The position numbers were made by a program, and so were the translations under genes. From Centrapalus pauciflorus (lineage: Eukaryota > Streptophyta > Magnoliopsida > Asterales > Asteraceae), in assembly GCA_020465985.1 (NCBI GenBank), contig JAANYP010003267.1, positions 61,733-125,732 on the forward strand: a stretch of DNA of 64,000 nucleotides, given 5' to 3'. The notes beneath the pieces were generated by a model, which saw only the letters and a program-made list of their open reading frames with translations, was not told where the DNA came from and searched no databases. Shown here in pieces: positions 62,602 to 64,000 of the stretch (its first letter is position 1; each line of letters begins with the position of its first letter).

Positions 62602-64000
62602 ATTGACCTTAGTAGTATTTTATTTCCTTTTATAGTTGTTATATTTCTTTCTTTTTCAGTAGTCTGCTAATTTAGGAAAGTTTCTAATTTAGGAAAGTTT
62701 CTATTTTTAGTAAGTTTCTATTTTTTTTAGTAAGTTAGTAGATTAGCTTAGTTTAATGTGTTTTGCTATGAAAAACAAAAGAAAAAAGAGAGAGAATTAC
62801 AAAAATACAAAAAAAGAGAATATCAGAAAAGGAGTTAAGTCTTAGATACATAGGTTCAAAGTGACGAAAATTAGCACCGTCGTTACAGACTCTAAGTGTT
62901 TAGGCTTTCACACATAATGCAACTAAATCCTAAGTGTTATACTTTATTTAGTTTGATGTGTTGGTAGGCATAATACATATAGGGTATCTAAAGGCTAATA
63001 AAATATTCTAGAAAAAGTCAAACGTGTCACTAGCTTAGATGTATGACCAATCGGTCTTAATTTTTATGTACAAGACATACAAACATTGAGTCTAAATGAG
63101 GTATGCAAACTTTCTTGGGATGTATAGCAACATCAAATACGTCTGAAAATGAAAAGAATAGAAATATCATGAAAAACTGAGAGTCGAAAACATGCAACTC
63201 TGTTGTACGTAAGTACAGACCTGTTGTCTCTGTTTAGATTCGGGTTAGCAGACATGTCGCTTTGTTGTACGTCAGTACAGACCTGTCACCGCTATCTGCT
63301 AACTTTAAAGTTAAACCTTAAGTCGAACTAAGACACTTTGTTGTATGAGAATAAAGACCTGTGTCCGATGTTTGTCTTTTAAAGAAAGTTTGCAAATACC
63401 AACAAGTTAGAATTTTGTCTGGGTGCCTTGATCATAAAAGTATGTCTATGTCTGAGTCACGTAAGATAATTTCCTGATAAATAAAAAGGCCAAGGGATAT
63501 TCCGAAACGTAGAGTGTTTAACAGGGTAAAATACCAACAATCGGCTAAGTGGGTATGTCACAACAAACAATCAAAGGAATTCAACAAATTCCTAAGTGTG
63601 AAAGTTTAAGTACTGAAAGTAAGTATCGGACATCGCTATCTGATTGAACCTTTCTTAGACTATACTCATCAAAAATATGTTGTTTGGTATTTAGCTTAGC
63701 TTGTAAATTTATTTTTATAACTTAAGTCTAGATTAAATTTCTTTGTCAAAATTTTATTTTATTTTAATTTTATTTTTACCTTAGCTTATTTTATTTTCTT
63801 TTATTTTATTTTGGTTTAGTTTAATTTTTACTTAGGTAAAAGGTCAAAAGTTACTAAGGGTGCATTCAAAGTTGAATAAAATATACAATGCGTGAAATAT
63901 CTGAGCTTAGGGTAAAAGATTTGGCATAGTTTATCTGGTTACACTACACAGTAGAAAATAGTTGGAAAAAGTTGAAATTATTTCAAAATTTTCCGAAATT
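62602..64000 (+). other. A spacer downstream of pol
   Basis: No ORF of note. It holds conserved blocks shared with B, C and D (GTGTTGGTAGGCATAATAC near 62958) and three GTAC-centred repeats at 63200-63365, then AT-rich DNA. By comparison with B, C and D, ORF3 should begin within the next several hundred bases after 64000. Confidence 0.8.
63195..63365 (+). repeat. GTAC-centred spacer repeats in A (three copies)
   Basis: TTGTACGTAAGTACAGACCT (about 63203), TTGTACGTCAGTACAGACCT (about 63264) and a diverged third (TTGTATGAGAATAAAGACCT, about 63342). Each is preceded by (C)GCTTTG or CACTTTG. They are separated by 60-80 bp. Confidence 0.8.

Larger units (their letters stand above)
55090..64000 (+). 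mobile_element. Copia element A, youngest-looking copy, cut by window edge
   Basis: Plus-strand element with a 661-bp 5' LTR, perfect iMet PBS, leader, gag and pol. The spacer toward ORF3 runs past 64000. It inserted in gag of B; the left flank TTTCT (55085-55089) should be repeated after its 3' LTR. Lesions: one deletion in gag, a pair of compensating frameshifts in integrase, one TAG in RT and one extra T at the gag/pol junction. Confidence 0.92.

Overview
The window looks like plant nuclear DNA, most likely a eudicot and perhaps an asterid. It appears to be retrotransposon-dense, gene-free sequence. I find no host gene, tRNA, rRNA or CRISPR array. Nearly all of it is nested LTR retrotransposons: two degenerate Ty3/gypsy pieces at the far left, and otherwise Ty1/copia elements of a Sirevirus-like type with long Gag, a pol gene and a third ORF (ORF3) downstream of pol. 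The organism is inferred only from these families and from typical plant tRNA-iMet and tRNA-Asp primer sites.

Nesting, left to right. (1) 1-474: the 5' end of gypsy element J (minus), inserted in gypsy fragment H (about 475-2220, minus). (2) F, an old copia element (minus), runs from about 2221 to 37393 and is split by G (3815-4537, an internally deleted element with TSD GGTAA), solo LTR M (6165-6801, plus) and D. (3) D (13381-36365, plus, TSD CTCTC) is complete in layout (LTR-gag-pol-ORF3-LTR) but full of stops. Its 3' LTR is split by E (25360-36022, minus, TSD CTAAG). (4) E is a composite with three LTR segments, two ORF3 copies, a nearly open gag, almost no pol, and a PPT-LTR-PBS fragment (L) of an unrelated copia family. 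(5) B (minus) occupies 37399-55089. F abuts it inside ORF3, C (45379-53964, minus, TSD GTGTC) interrupts its gag, and A interrupts it again at 55089. C keeps gag and ORF3 but has lost all of pol. (6) A (55090 to beyond 64000, plus) is the best preserved: LTR, PBS, gag and pol are present with few lesions; its ORF3 and 3' LTR lie outside the window.

How the parts work together. A, B, C, D and E are one family. Unspliced RNA would give Gag, ending at a conserved UAA. That UAA lies inside a branch-point-like CTAAC, followed by a pyrimidine tract and TGTGCAG, after which pol begins. An AAG^GT(A/T)A(C/G/T)T-like donor lies in gag exactly 1344 nt upstream in two copies, and both sites are in phase 0. 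ORF3 starts 2 nt after a similar TGCAG acceptor. This suggests a retrovirus-like splicing scheme with three products. TTCGAA-type motifs are repeated in the LTR, the gag leader and the ORF3 leader, and their sequence variant is specific to each element. A 10-bp inverted repeat encloses the polypurine tract and the start of the 3' LTR. F shows a parallel design with a different palindromic motif. ORF3 is a large protein of unknown function with a globular N-terminus, Q-rich and acidic tracts, a coiled coil and a conserved basic C-terminal domain. I see no membrane segments in it.
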